64,000 nt of DNA from Rhytidiadelphus loreus. Its lineage: Eukaryota > Streptophyta > Bryopsida > Hypnales > Hylocomiaceae. The stretch lies in the NCBI GenBank assembly GCA_947034895.1, contig OX344762.1:24098760-24162759 (forward strand), read 5' to 3'. The translations under genes and the position numbers were made by a program. Shown here in pieces: positions 1 to 10,719 of this stretch (position 1 is its first letter; every line of letters starts with the position of its first letter). Under the pieces are notes generated by a model, which was not told where the DNA came from, searched no databases, and saw nothing but the letters and a program-made list of their open reading frames with translations.

Positions 1-124
1 ATGAAAGATTTATGATAATTGTGTCATGACTTTCATATCATGACCTTTTATGAATGAATGCATTGATGGATGAAGTAATCCGTGATAAGTTGTGCCCTAG
101 TCAATAACCAAAGATTGCTTGGAG

Positions 125-260
125 ATAAATATCTCTCCATTGTATAAGATGGAGCTTGGAGGTGAGGAAGCACTCTTTGGAGATGGTCTCTCTATATGGT
201 CAGGTGGTTTGAGCTCCTTGTAAAGCATTCTTTCTGTAATAATAGGTATTTCCAAAACCA
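125..260 (+). repeat. Dispersed repeat, copy 1
   Basis: Shares ordered words with 15875-15990 in direct orientation: AAGATGGAGCTTGGAGG against AAGACGAAACTTGGAGG, then GGTGGTTTGAGCT and TTGTAAAGCATTCTT. Possibly ends of related elements. The ORF at 97-318 (minus strand) has no recognised product. Confidence 0.6.
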
Positions 261-429
261 ACCCTAAACTCTCATAAATAGTGGGAGTACATTTCAGACA
301 AGATAGTTTGTATAGCAATTTGGTTCTAGAAAGGGATTAGAATTAGGCGTTATTACAGCCTTTACCTACCCATGATTGAGTAATCAAAATCATCTACTCT
401 TTATCATATATTTCTTCATTCTTTATTTG

Positions 430-905
430 TGATTTTTTTTTATCCTTCAAAAATGAAAGCCCATACGTCTTCTACATGTTTTAAGAAAATTCAGATTTTT
501 TGGTGAAAATTTCAAATTATCGTGAATTTTTGAAGAAAAAGGGAAGAAATTTGTATAAAATACAAATCATGTTTAAAAATTCTAAAAACTTCAGAAAAGA
601 AGTGCATTGTAGTATAGAATATTATGCTAGTATAAATAAATAAAATTGTATCATTCTATATTTAGAAACATACATAGTCGCTAATCTTTAACTTCAAACT
701 TCAATCAAATGTTCATTTTTAGAAATTTTTAGTTATTCTTTTAGAAAATTTTCAAAATTCTCTAGTAGTGTACAAACAACTTCCAGAACTTCATTTCGTT
801 GATCTTGCTCAAAAACAAAAGAAAATATTGTGAATGCCCAAAGTTGGAAACAAAAAAATGGATGAAAATCATGCATTCTTCAAAATGCAAACTGAAAAGC
901 TTGTT
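430..905. mobile_element. Fragment of a TTAA-family element
   Basis: Shares ordered words with 23290-23850, for example AATTTTTGAAGAAAAAG and TTTTCCAAAATTC-like text. Ends not resolved. Confidence 0.45.
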
Positions 906-3240
906 TGACCATCCATTGGATACTTTTAGTCCTCAACATCTTCCTAAGGTCAAGTCTTTAAAAATCAACACATAATCAAGATCTCCAAAATTGTGAACAT
1001 GTACTATAAAATGAACCTTAGTAGAATGATTTAATGATTTTTTTAAAATCAAAATTGTAAAATATGATCCATAGATCATACCACTACACTTATTAATGAT
1101 TTCAATATAATTTGAAACCAAAAATTGATCACATATTGAATATGTGTAATTTTCACAAGATCTATTTTCTTTTCAAGTTCAATATATTAAGTTTAAACTA
1201 TAGTGGTTGTCAGTTTAGATTTTTATTTTATTTATTTGATCAAGTCATTTTTTATCCATCGCTCATTTTTAAACTAGAAAAAACTTCTTGAGGTCAAATA
1301 TACCTATTTCCATTCATTTGAATTATAGAATTTTTGAGAAGAAAATTTCTAAAAATTTAAGTATATCATATATTTAATGCAAGAGAACTAATACAAGAAT
1401 TAACAAAGGTGTTGATGGATGAAAAAACAAAGGTTGTGTGTGCTTGAGAGATGTTTGTACTCATATATTGTTCGATCAATATTTGAATGTTTGGTCTTTA
1501 AGGTCTTGACAAGTTAAACCAAATACAAAACATCAATATTTAGAAAACACAATTGAATTTGACCAAGGCACGTCTACACTTTCGATGTACAATAACTAAA
1601 ATTCATGAGCTAGATGTACATGAATGAATCTTTTTGAAACTACTATGTGAAAAATCAATCATACCTAATTTCCTACACTCTCTAAAATTAATCTTTATGC
1701 TTTTTACTTTAGTTTTCATAGTTAAAAATCCTTATCTCCTAATACCCAACCATACATCTAGAGAATAGCTATTGTTTCCAAAAAGCAAACTCATCCAATT
1801 AATATTTATTGAGGAAGCTTCAAAGAAGATTGTATAATCTATGTATGAAAAATAGGAAAAAATTAATGCCCAATTTAAATCACTACAGTAATGTAGATAT
1901 TTGAATTGCAGGAATTTCTATTTTTTATTATAATTTTTAGAATTCATCATACTATCTTTAGTTCAAGTTTTGGGGTTAAAGGGAATAAAGTCCCTCAAGC
2001 TAATTTACCATAAAACCAACTAGACAATGTTTAGGACATTGTGCTATAGAATGGTCAAAGTAGGAGGCCTCACTTAGATATGCTTGTTAAATAGGCCCAA
2101 TCCACTAGTACATTTATCAACTTTTTGCTTACATAACTTGACTACAAAATTCAGTCAAAGTAAAATTGGTATACCTTGGTTGGCATGATTTTTGGAAGGA
2201 CCATATGAGTCATAGAGTTATTGTTGATTGTTAAGTTAGCCAAATTCAATAACTGACTTTAATTTGACTTGCAAAAGAAGGTCACCACTATTTTCTAACA
2301 TTTATACCCAATATTAGAAATCAAACTTTTACTTCAAAGTGGTCTCATAGTATACCATTGGCAAAGAATTGCTAAGCTTTTCAACAATCCTTTGGGAATA
2401 ATGCTTTTCAACACAATGACATGTGACTAATTTGAATTAAATTTTTGTTGGTGGGACTTTGTTAATATTAGCTATATTATGAAAATCAAGACACTCTAGA
2501 GTTGAGATTATTTTGGCAATAAGACAACTCCTCTCTTTTATTTGTTATCTCCTACTCAGATAGAAATGTACAACAATTATTTTGATCATTGATGTTAGTA
2601 AAAACAATAAAAAGTTATATTAATAGTCATCTTGGATTTTGGACAACTTTCCTAGCTCATAGAAGTCTGTCCTTTTTTCCCTCACTGTAGGGCAAAATTG
2701 CACCATTTCAAAATAACTAATTATCTATTTATTGGTGCTTAGATTGAGGTAGCCTTTTTTTGCCAAATTTCTTTCATTTCTTCAAAAGATATGGAGGAAA
2801 TGGCAAGATTTGGATGAAAAATGCATGAGTACAACTAAAAAGTAATTGTTAATTTAAAAGATGGATGAATTTTGAAATACATTGCTTCACCAAAACATCA
2901 ATTAATGATAGCCAACCTGACACTTCTTCAAAAATGCAAAAAATAAGATTACAAGAATAGACCTCCATATGCGTTGAAATCATAAATGAATTTCCCAAAT
3001 TCTTAGAGTTGGGATAGCCTTTGTTGAGTTTCATAATGCTTTCATTCAATCTATGTGAGTAGGAAGAAGTCACATTTTAGAAGCAACTTTGCCTTATTGT
3101 CAAACTAAAAGCAACCCAAAAGTTCAAGTCCAATGTTTAAAAATAGTTCCTTAAAGTAGGAAAAACTTGCTTACTCCTTCCCTTTTCTTGAGCTTTTCAT
3201 CCTTTAAAATTTTGCCAACCAACAAATTTAATTATCCTCT
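906..3240. other. AT-rich intergenic DNA, nothing recognised
   Basis: Only short ORFs with no family features. A GGGGTTAA at 1972-1979 could be a lone TTAA-family end, but no partner was found. Confidence 0.6.
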
Positions 3241-3393
3241 TGTAGCTATGAGTGCACACTTCTATATACTAGAATTCCAAATTGTTTTGGTCTTCTATGC
3301 AAGGTAACCAAGGTTTGATTTGGCCATCTATGCAAAGTCTTGATGTTTTGGATGAAGAAATGAGGCCTCCAAAGTCCAAAGGGCTGCCTCATG

Positions 3394-3431
3394 GTGATAG
3401 ACCAAGCTATTTCGAGCTTGGTCTGTCACCT
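3394..3431. repeat. Short hairpin
   Basis: GGTGATAGACCAAGCT and AGCTTGGTCTGTCACC lie a few bases apart with one mismatch. An 11-base TGAGGCCTCCA (3360) also recurs inverted near 3700, so the surroundings may be a small decayed TIR element. Confidence 0.6.
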
Positions 3432-3989
3432 CGAAAAGTGCTGCACCTTTGGTGTCTGCCAAGGTGAATATCTTAAGATCTATCAATTTTTGCGATTTTT
3501 TTTTTTAAATTTAAAAAAATAAATAAATAAATTCAGCCTGGAATTAAAAAATTAAATCAAATCAAATTTTTATTCATTAATTTTGATTTCTGAGTTGCTA
3601 CTACTACAAATTCAAGCGGGCGGAAATAGGGAGAAAACAATTTTTTTGCAAAAAACCCTCAAATTTCAGGGGCCCTTAAGGGCTATTAGAGCAACCATCT
3701 GGAGGCCTCATTTTTTCTCTAATGCAATGGTAAAGGTCAATGTTTTTTTTCTTTTGCGATTTGTCGGCCATTTGCACCAAAGTAATGGACCCAACACCAA
3801 GCCCTTGGAATAGAACTGTACTAAAAGGTCATAAAATCGCTAGAAAACTTTAAATAAAAAATAAAATCCTAAATGAAATTGCCAGATTGTGAATGAAAAT
3901 AGAGTTATGGATATGTGATATGCACTAATAAATTGTGATGTTTTCTATCCAACATGTAGATGAATGTTGAAATTTGGAGCACCGCTATA

Positions 3990-5330
3990 ACATTCAATAT
4001 CGCCATTTGGCACTTAGTTTGTAAAAGTGAAAAAGACAACCTGAGAGGGTGAGTAAAGGTCGGGAGTGGTGTTGCCAGAGAGAGCCAGGACGTGGGGAAT
4101 CATATTCATAACTCCTTGCTTGCGTAGCTTCCTCGCCTGGCAGCCTGAGTTGCTTTGCTTTGCTTTCTAGTTCGCTTCTCGCAAAGCCCATGTGTGCACC
4201 TTAATTGCGTCTAGCTGGGTCTGACTGGTCTCATGGACTCCGATCCACACATTCATTGCCTACACTCTGCCCACAACGTATCATATATACTGTATATCCC
4301 ATTCATGATCGATGCAATATTTACAGCTAGCTAGTAATCTCTTAGATCGACTCCTCTTCTCTAACTCATCATCAATTCATCACTGTGACAGAGTGATCGA
4401 CTGCACAATTAAGCTAGTAACTCAATGCAAAGGCTCATGCACTACATACAATCGTTGCATTGGTATTCATAACCTGCCTAGATCCAAACCTCATGCAGAC
4501 AGTCCTTCTGTCGATCGATTGATCGATTGATGTATGTGACGGTACGGTGGGCCTTCGATCGTCATGTACTAGCACGTTCTCGTGTGCACTCGGGTCTATA
4601 CTTTACAATATATACGGTTGGTGTGGTACACTTGCGTGAGTGGAATATATATATATATATATGCGACTGCTATTGGAGATTCTTTGGGTCGTAACTCAGC
4701 TAGAGTTGGGGGGCTTCAGGAATGATGGGACTCAAATTGGCAGTTTTGGAACAGTTACGATCGATGGCAAAGTTTTGTACATGCAATTGTAAGAAACTTC
4801 TAATTAAAATCTATATATCTGTTCTAGTTACTGAAGGATAATCAAACTGCTTGTGCTTGCTTCTCGTTTAATTAGGCAATCGGAACTTTACCAAGTTAAT
4901 CGAAATTGCTTTCGATTCGATCGCTAGTATAATCTGCAGGTTTTGAGCTAGTTTGCGCTTCGACATCGACGGGTGGTAGCTATGACTGCCATACAGTATG
5001 TACTTGTCGGCTCACCAACACGCATTTTTAAATTGGGGAACAAGGGGCTTGATGAACTGGGGTCCTTGCAGTTGCCGTTCTCAGGTAAGGTAGCATTTCG
5101 ATCAGGGCTTGCATCCCCAATGGCGTACGTATTTTGTGATTCTTGTATGAATAGTTTAGAGACATATGTATATTTGACAAAATCAGCAGGCATGCCGCTT
5201 TTGTGGATGCCAAGCTATGTGCAGAGAAGACATAAGAATTGCGGCAGGGAATTGTACGTGTAGAGCGACTCAATCCTCGTCCTCTTCCAGCCAGCGGCAT
5301 GTGGTAATCACCGGTGGCAATTCACACTAG
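3990..5330. other. More GC-balanced island without a recognised gene
   Basis: Composition shifts here, with GATCGATTGATCGATTG (4514), CATGCA and TAGCTAG words and an (AT)n run (4645-4661). ORFs on both strands (longest 96 aa at 4973-5263, plus) resemble nothing I know. It may be the promoter or untranslated exon of an unseen gene, or an old insertion. Confidence 0.4.
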
Positions 5331-6065
5331 TATGATATCAAGCATTTTTTTCTGTAGCAGCCCGCAATAAGTGATTTAATTAACCAAAGTTAACGGCCTC
5401 ATGTTTGGTTTAGCAGTTTGGAGTTGTTCATGTGGGACTTTCGTTTATCCAATTTTATTGGGTTTTTTGACGAGTGCATGCAACATTCTTCACCGGTTCA
5501 CGTGATGTAATTAAAATTTGGCCCCATCTGAATTGCTCATTTTCAAACGTTTTTTTTTTAAAGGGTTAAGGTTGAAATTGCATGATGTTCATTTCTAAAT
5601 TATGAAAGAGAAGCATTGATAACAAGCAAGCATTTCTAAACTGAAGTGTCCGATGGGGTATATATGTTGTTGCCAGGGAAAGGCGACCGCCACAGAGTGT
5701 GGCAGGATCCAATAACTCCGTTCTCAGGTTTCAAATCTCAGCAATTCTACTTAGGGAGTTAATTTTCTTTTTTTCCAGTATTTATTTCCTACATTCTGAA
5801 AACGGGAATAGGACTCACTCGTGCAGACCTGAAATTCTATAGAGTATGAGTATGGAAGAGTACGGAAGGCAAAGTTGTAAGTCTTCAGTACCTCAGTGTA
5901 CGTATGAAAACCAATTCAAAGGTCAATTAGATCAACCTGTATGGACCCGTTTTTCATATAGTTTTCATATAGTATGGCCTGCACGGCCTAACTGCCATTT
6001 CAGCCCTATCACAAACCCTTCTAGCTTTGCTCAATAGGGTTGCAATTTACAAAGATCGAGCATTC

Positions 6066-6992
6066 TTAACCCCTAAAGGACCAAGGCCTTTTTTCTGTCA
6101 AAAAACACTCAAAATCGCCATTTCTACGGCAAAGAGTATATAAGTTTGAAATCATTTTTTCCCACATCTAACCGTAGGATCTTACACCTTACTAGTATAA
6201 AAATTTGTGGAAAAAATTTCAGAATTTTTCACCGTACGGATTGCAAGATATTTGCGTTTAAAGTGAAAAAAACAAGTTTTTTAGCACATTGCGGGACTAG
6301 ATTATTTGACTTTGAACATTTTTAACTTAAATTTTTTGCACTACAGAGTTTTGAGCTTTAAATCATTATAGTAGAGAATTGAGTTGAAAGTCTAGGAAAA
6401 AAAAGGTTTTCAAAAAAACTTAATTTTCATTCTTAAAAAAATTGTAGAATAGAAGTAGATACGAGATTGAATGAAAATCTATTTTATTAATATATCTAAG
6501 ATAGAATTAAAATGCACTAATCCCCACGGCAAGATTGTTCTAGCAAGCAAACTAAACCATGTGGAACTTTTCTTTTTGAAAAATTGTCAAAATTGCATTT
6601 AGAAATGAATCCAACAAGTTATTTTTTCAAGAAAATGCTCTGATTGTCCAAAAAACAAGATTGTCCATAACTTTCTCATAAAAAATCCAAATGAAATAAA
6701 TCAAAGTTTCCTAGATAGACAAAAATATAACCTATGAGGAAAAAAAATTTAGGAAAAAAAATTCAAATTTTTGCAAATTTTTTTTGTTGCCTAGTCTCCC
6801 CTGTTTTGAGCTATATGGGCATAACTTTTGTTCTTGGGCATCGATTGGAAAAAAAATTATATTCCCACAAAGGTAATCAGTTTTTCTATCTTCAAAAAAA
6901 GTTTCAAAAAATCAGGAGAAAAATTCAGCCTGTAGGTACCTGCCCAAAATCCATTTGTCCCCTGAGGGGACACTTGGTCCTTTAGGGGTTAA
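6066..6992. mobile_element. TTAA-family TIR element, complete
   Basis: Bounded by TTAA on both sides. Just inside are perfect 16-bp inverted ends, CCCCTAAAGGACCAAG. 927 bp with flanks, no transposase. The internal sequence is shared, in reverse orientation, with 45650-46590 and with the fragment at 41505-41748. TTAA targets and CCC-starting ends are the pattern of piggyBac elements; Sola3 also uses TTAA. An ORF at 6734-6985 runs out through the right end and is not a gene. Confidence 0.75.
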
Positions 6993-7568
6993 ACCAGGAT
7001 TGGGGGTCTTCGTCTGTGGGGTTCTTTAAAACATTGGGCTTGGAGGTAGAAACCCTATTTTATGATGCTGGGTATCCCTCCTACGATCGAGTCCTCTGGA
7101 GTTCAAAGCTCAAACTAGCCTCGAAATGTATTTGTTGGGTGATGCACTGATATTGCTGTTGTACTGAAAATCTGCCGGACCATCCATGCAGAGTTAAATT
7201 GCAGTTTTAGACTTGGCTTCGTTTGCATCGATATATTCGTCAGTTTGCAGCAGCGTATCTGGACTTGGACCTTCCGTTATACGACAGCAGCGTATCTGGA
7301 CTTGGTTCTGCAACATCAGCTCTACATTAATAGATGCAATTATTGTGGGCTACATAGGAATTTACACAGATGTTTTGTAGCTTGGTTTAGCTTTTTGCTT
7401 CAAGTAAGAGATTTTCTTATGTATGAAGACCAAATCGTTAATGACTTCATATGAATGCACTTTGTTAACTAGTGCTTAAAATTGATGATTCCAGGGTTTA
7501 TAAAAGCTAACAGCAACAAACTTTAATTAGAATTGACTTGGCTCACAGTAATAGCAGTGTGGCTTGTA

Positions 7569-7739
7569 AACGGACAATCAAAACTAGCTAATTGCCTACT
7601 TTCTCATGAGCTTGCACGCCCCTGCAAATCCTTGGGAATTCCTGTGACGTCAAACTGTATGCACCCAGGCATTGTAGATACGGATGTGAGTTTAGAATTC
7701 TCTAAAGCTGGAAGTTTGGCAGAAGTTTGGAATCCTTGA
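7569..7739 (+). pseudogene. Short-chain dehydrogenase/reductase fragment
   Basis: The frame reads GQSKLANCLLSHELARP and then GIPVTSNCMHPGIVDTDV, the segment after the active site in retinol dehydrogenase/TIC32-like SDR enzymes. In a working enzyme the first part is YGQSK, giving YxxxK; here the Tyr position is Asn (AAC at 7569-7571), so the catalytic Tyr is lost or lies across an unrecognised splice junction. There is no Rossmann GxxxGxG segment upstream and the frame stops at 7737. This is most likely one exon left from a dead copy. A 21-base motif (starting GCAGCAGCG) is duplicated 38 bases apart at 7249 and 7287. Confidence 0.7.
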
Positions 7740-9575
7740 AGGTGTGAAGTCTTAGTGTGAATCATAGATTGATAGGTAGAAACCTCTCTGAGTGAATACT
7801 CTATAATAAGCCAATAAATCTCTGTGGTCAGGAAATATTGATCACCAAAAATATTGAGCCACATACAAACATCATCATGATTGCAAATGCCCCTCCCTAA
7901 TGCAATAACCTCTCTAATGTAATGTGTTAGAGTGATCCCAGACCTATTGCTTTTTAGAGAGGTTCTACAAGTTTCATGTTTTTGTGTCACTCTCTCTGTC
8001 CTACAGGCTACAGGGTGGGATCTGATATGGGACCTTGAATGAACAAACTCTTGAAGTCCATATTTTGGATGTTATCAAAGTTTCAAGCAAGTCTTTACTC
8101 TTTAGTGGAATTTTTTTTCCAAATAACTCCTCATTCACCAAACATTAATGCTTGAAAAAGACAAGGTTCCTTTCTTTATGGCCAATTTGCTGAAAATTGA
8201 AGTAAATGTATTAGTACAAAGATATAAGCAAAAGTGTGGAAAAAAAAAATTAGAATTAAAGGCTAAAGGTGCTCCAACCTTAGAAAAATGGTTGGAGTTA
8301 TTTCTCTCTTAAGATATTATGTAGTTTGAAATGTTTTTGTAATAGTGTAATTTGGAGTTTAAAGATGGAATTTGTCTGTTGCACTTGGCTCGATACATAT
8401 TTCCCCAATCAATGAATGTGAGTCTGCCATTGATACCTCACCTAAGGCGGGCACTAACAAAACTTTTGGGTTTGAAGGCAAGTCCTAATGTCAAACTCAA
8501 TCTTCTCTAATTGCACTCTATATTTAATTTTCATATTCTTTGTATACCCATGAATCTCTCAAGTTGTGTCCAATCAATCAATTGTCCAATTAGATCTAAT
8601 TGGACAACTTCCACATTTCAAGTTGAGAAGTCTGGTGACATAGAAGAATTAGGCTAGATGCCCTAAATGATGGGAATCCATGACAATATTCTTCCATTCA
8701 TCATATAAAAATACATCAAGAGGAATGTTGGAGTATGTAAAAACAAATATGATGTGAACATAGATGTACATGTTTGGGCCTTTAGGACTAAGTAAGAACA
8801 ATACTTTATTAGCATGGTACTTCAACATCTATAAACAATAAGGTTGTAGGGAATCTTCAATCGAGTCTTCAATGCAAAAGAACGGTATGCTACAATTTTT
8901 GATGAAGAATGAAATTCCTGAGTAGAAGTGCAATAATTTCTTAAAAGACTATAGAACTTAATAGTAAAATCGTTTTTTTAATGTGAGACTTCAAACTATT
9001 CAAACTCCTGAAGAAGGTGCATCAACAATTGATTATTTGGCAAATTCTTTCAAAATGTAAAGCATTAAAAGCAATTACTTCGAGAATAGTCGCAAGTGAA
9101 ATCCAAGTGCACCTTCAACTTGTGACTATCCTCAAAGTAAATGAATAGTAAACTAATCGTACTTGTTGTGGGGAGTGAGGAGTTGACAAGCACTACAAAC
9201 ATCCTTGAATCCTTTCACCTCAGTGTGCAGAGTGCATCACTATTAAATGTATGATCACTTGGTCGTTGCAAAGAAAGGCTATGCATTTCTCTCCACTTCA
9301 TAACTACATGAATTAAAGTAGACAATACCAAACTATGAAGGACCTAATCTCATCCCTTATATTATTCCCAAATACCAACAACAATTCATGAATTCACTCT
9401 CCTGGTTGGCCTCAATTAGCATGTAGTGTAACACGACTTGATTTCAAATAGAGTTGTCTATTGTCTCTAATAGTACTCTACAACCTCCTACTGGAAAGTG
9501 CATAAGGGATTTATACAGTTGAGTATTGAAAGCTTACAACTGGTTGATTTAAGCCCTTCACATTTTTTCTTACAA
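7740..9575. other. Intergenic DNA, nothing recognised
   Basis: AT-rich. The 128-aa minus-strand ORF at 7604-7990 overlaps the SDR fragment on the opposite strand and is not supported. Confidence 0.5.
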
Positions 9576-9579
9576 TGTG

Positions 9580-10252
9580 CAATATAATTGGTCTATTTTG
9601 GTAAGTATAATTATCATTGCATCCTTATGCAATCCCAATCAAGCATACCAAATTTCAATTTCAAAAAACCAAAACTCCATTTTTGGTGAATTTTTTAAAT
9701 TCATTTTCATGATTTTACATAATATTTTATGGAGAACAATTGGTGATGAATTCTTAAAATTTGATTTCACAGATATGTAGGGAACATCCATATGCACCTC
9801 TTCCCTTCAACAAGCATCTCCAAAAAAGTTTCACAATTCCTTCTACAAAGATTTCCATGTTGTAAAATGTGGTAATTAATTTCATACATTCAAGCATGAT
9901 GGTACAATTACTTTGCCAAAATCAAGGAAAACAAAGATATCCATTTCTTCAAAGTTTGGTAATACAACACTTTTCATTGAATTCTTCATTGATCATATTT
10001 TTGTTACTTAAGTTGTTTTTTATATGAAAGATGTACATAGTGATGTTCCCTACATATCCATGCAATTGAATCAAAAAAATTCATCACCAATTGTATTCAA
10101 TGAAATATTATGTAAAACCACAAAAATTGACTTTAGAAATTCATCAAAAATGAATTTTTGGCTTTTTGAAACTGAAATTTGGTATGCTTGATTGGGATTG
10201 GGTAAGAATCAAGTGATAATTACGCAAGACAAAAAAAAAAAATCCAATGTTA
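9580..10252. repeat. Large foldback: ~210-bp inverted arms, ~245-bp loop
   Basis: 9580-9790 and 10035-10252 are inverted copies. Matching words include AATCCCAATCAAGCATACCA and ATATGTAGGGAACAT. Alignable over most of the arm with small gaps. A 67-aa ORF in the left arm has no support. Could be a foldback transposon or an inverted duplication able to form long hairpin RNA. Confidence 0.8.
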
Positions 10253-10719
10253 TTCTATATTATGTACAAATCTTTGAATGACTGCAAAAGGCAGCCAGTT
10301 TGTATGCTTTCAGCACCCGACTGTACATAGTGATGAAATAAATCGATCTCAACAGTTTTGGAGTTTGTACCTAAAGTGAGTTGTATTCATCTCCCAAGTT
10401 ATCAATTATACATCTGCTAAATAGTATCCAACACCTTAAAAATACAAGATGATTCAAAGATGGAAATGTCATACTCTTCATATTTTTGCATAGAATGACT
10501 ACATTATGAATGCTTATCCTCAGACCGGGAACAAATTTATGAGTACCTGTTGCAAAGTATATACAGTTTGCCAAACTGCAACCTGGAATGCTATAGGAGT
10601 CATGGTTCTTATACTTGCCCAGTGACAGACTTGCCTATTTCGTATCAGCTGCTGTATGTTGTATAAACTACACAACTGATCTTCGATGAATGTTCTAATT
10701 TTGTACCCGCTTTAAGCAT

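Noticed and set aside
1972..1979. GGGGTTAA as a TTAA-element end
   Set aside because: No inverted partner with the family end was found nearby.
4973..5263. 96-aa ORF in the GC-balanced island
   Set aside because: Overlaps similarly long ORFs on the minus strand; no recognisable motif.
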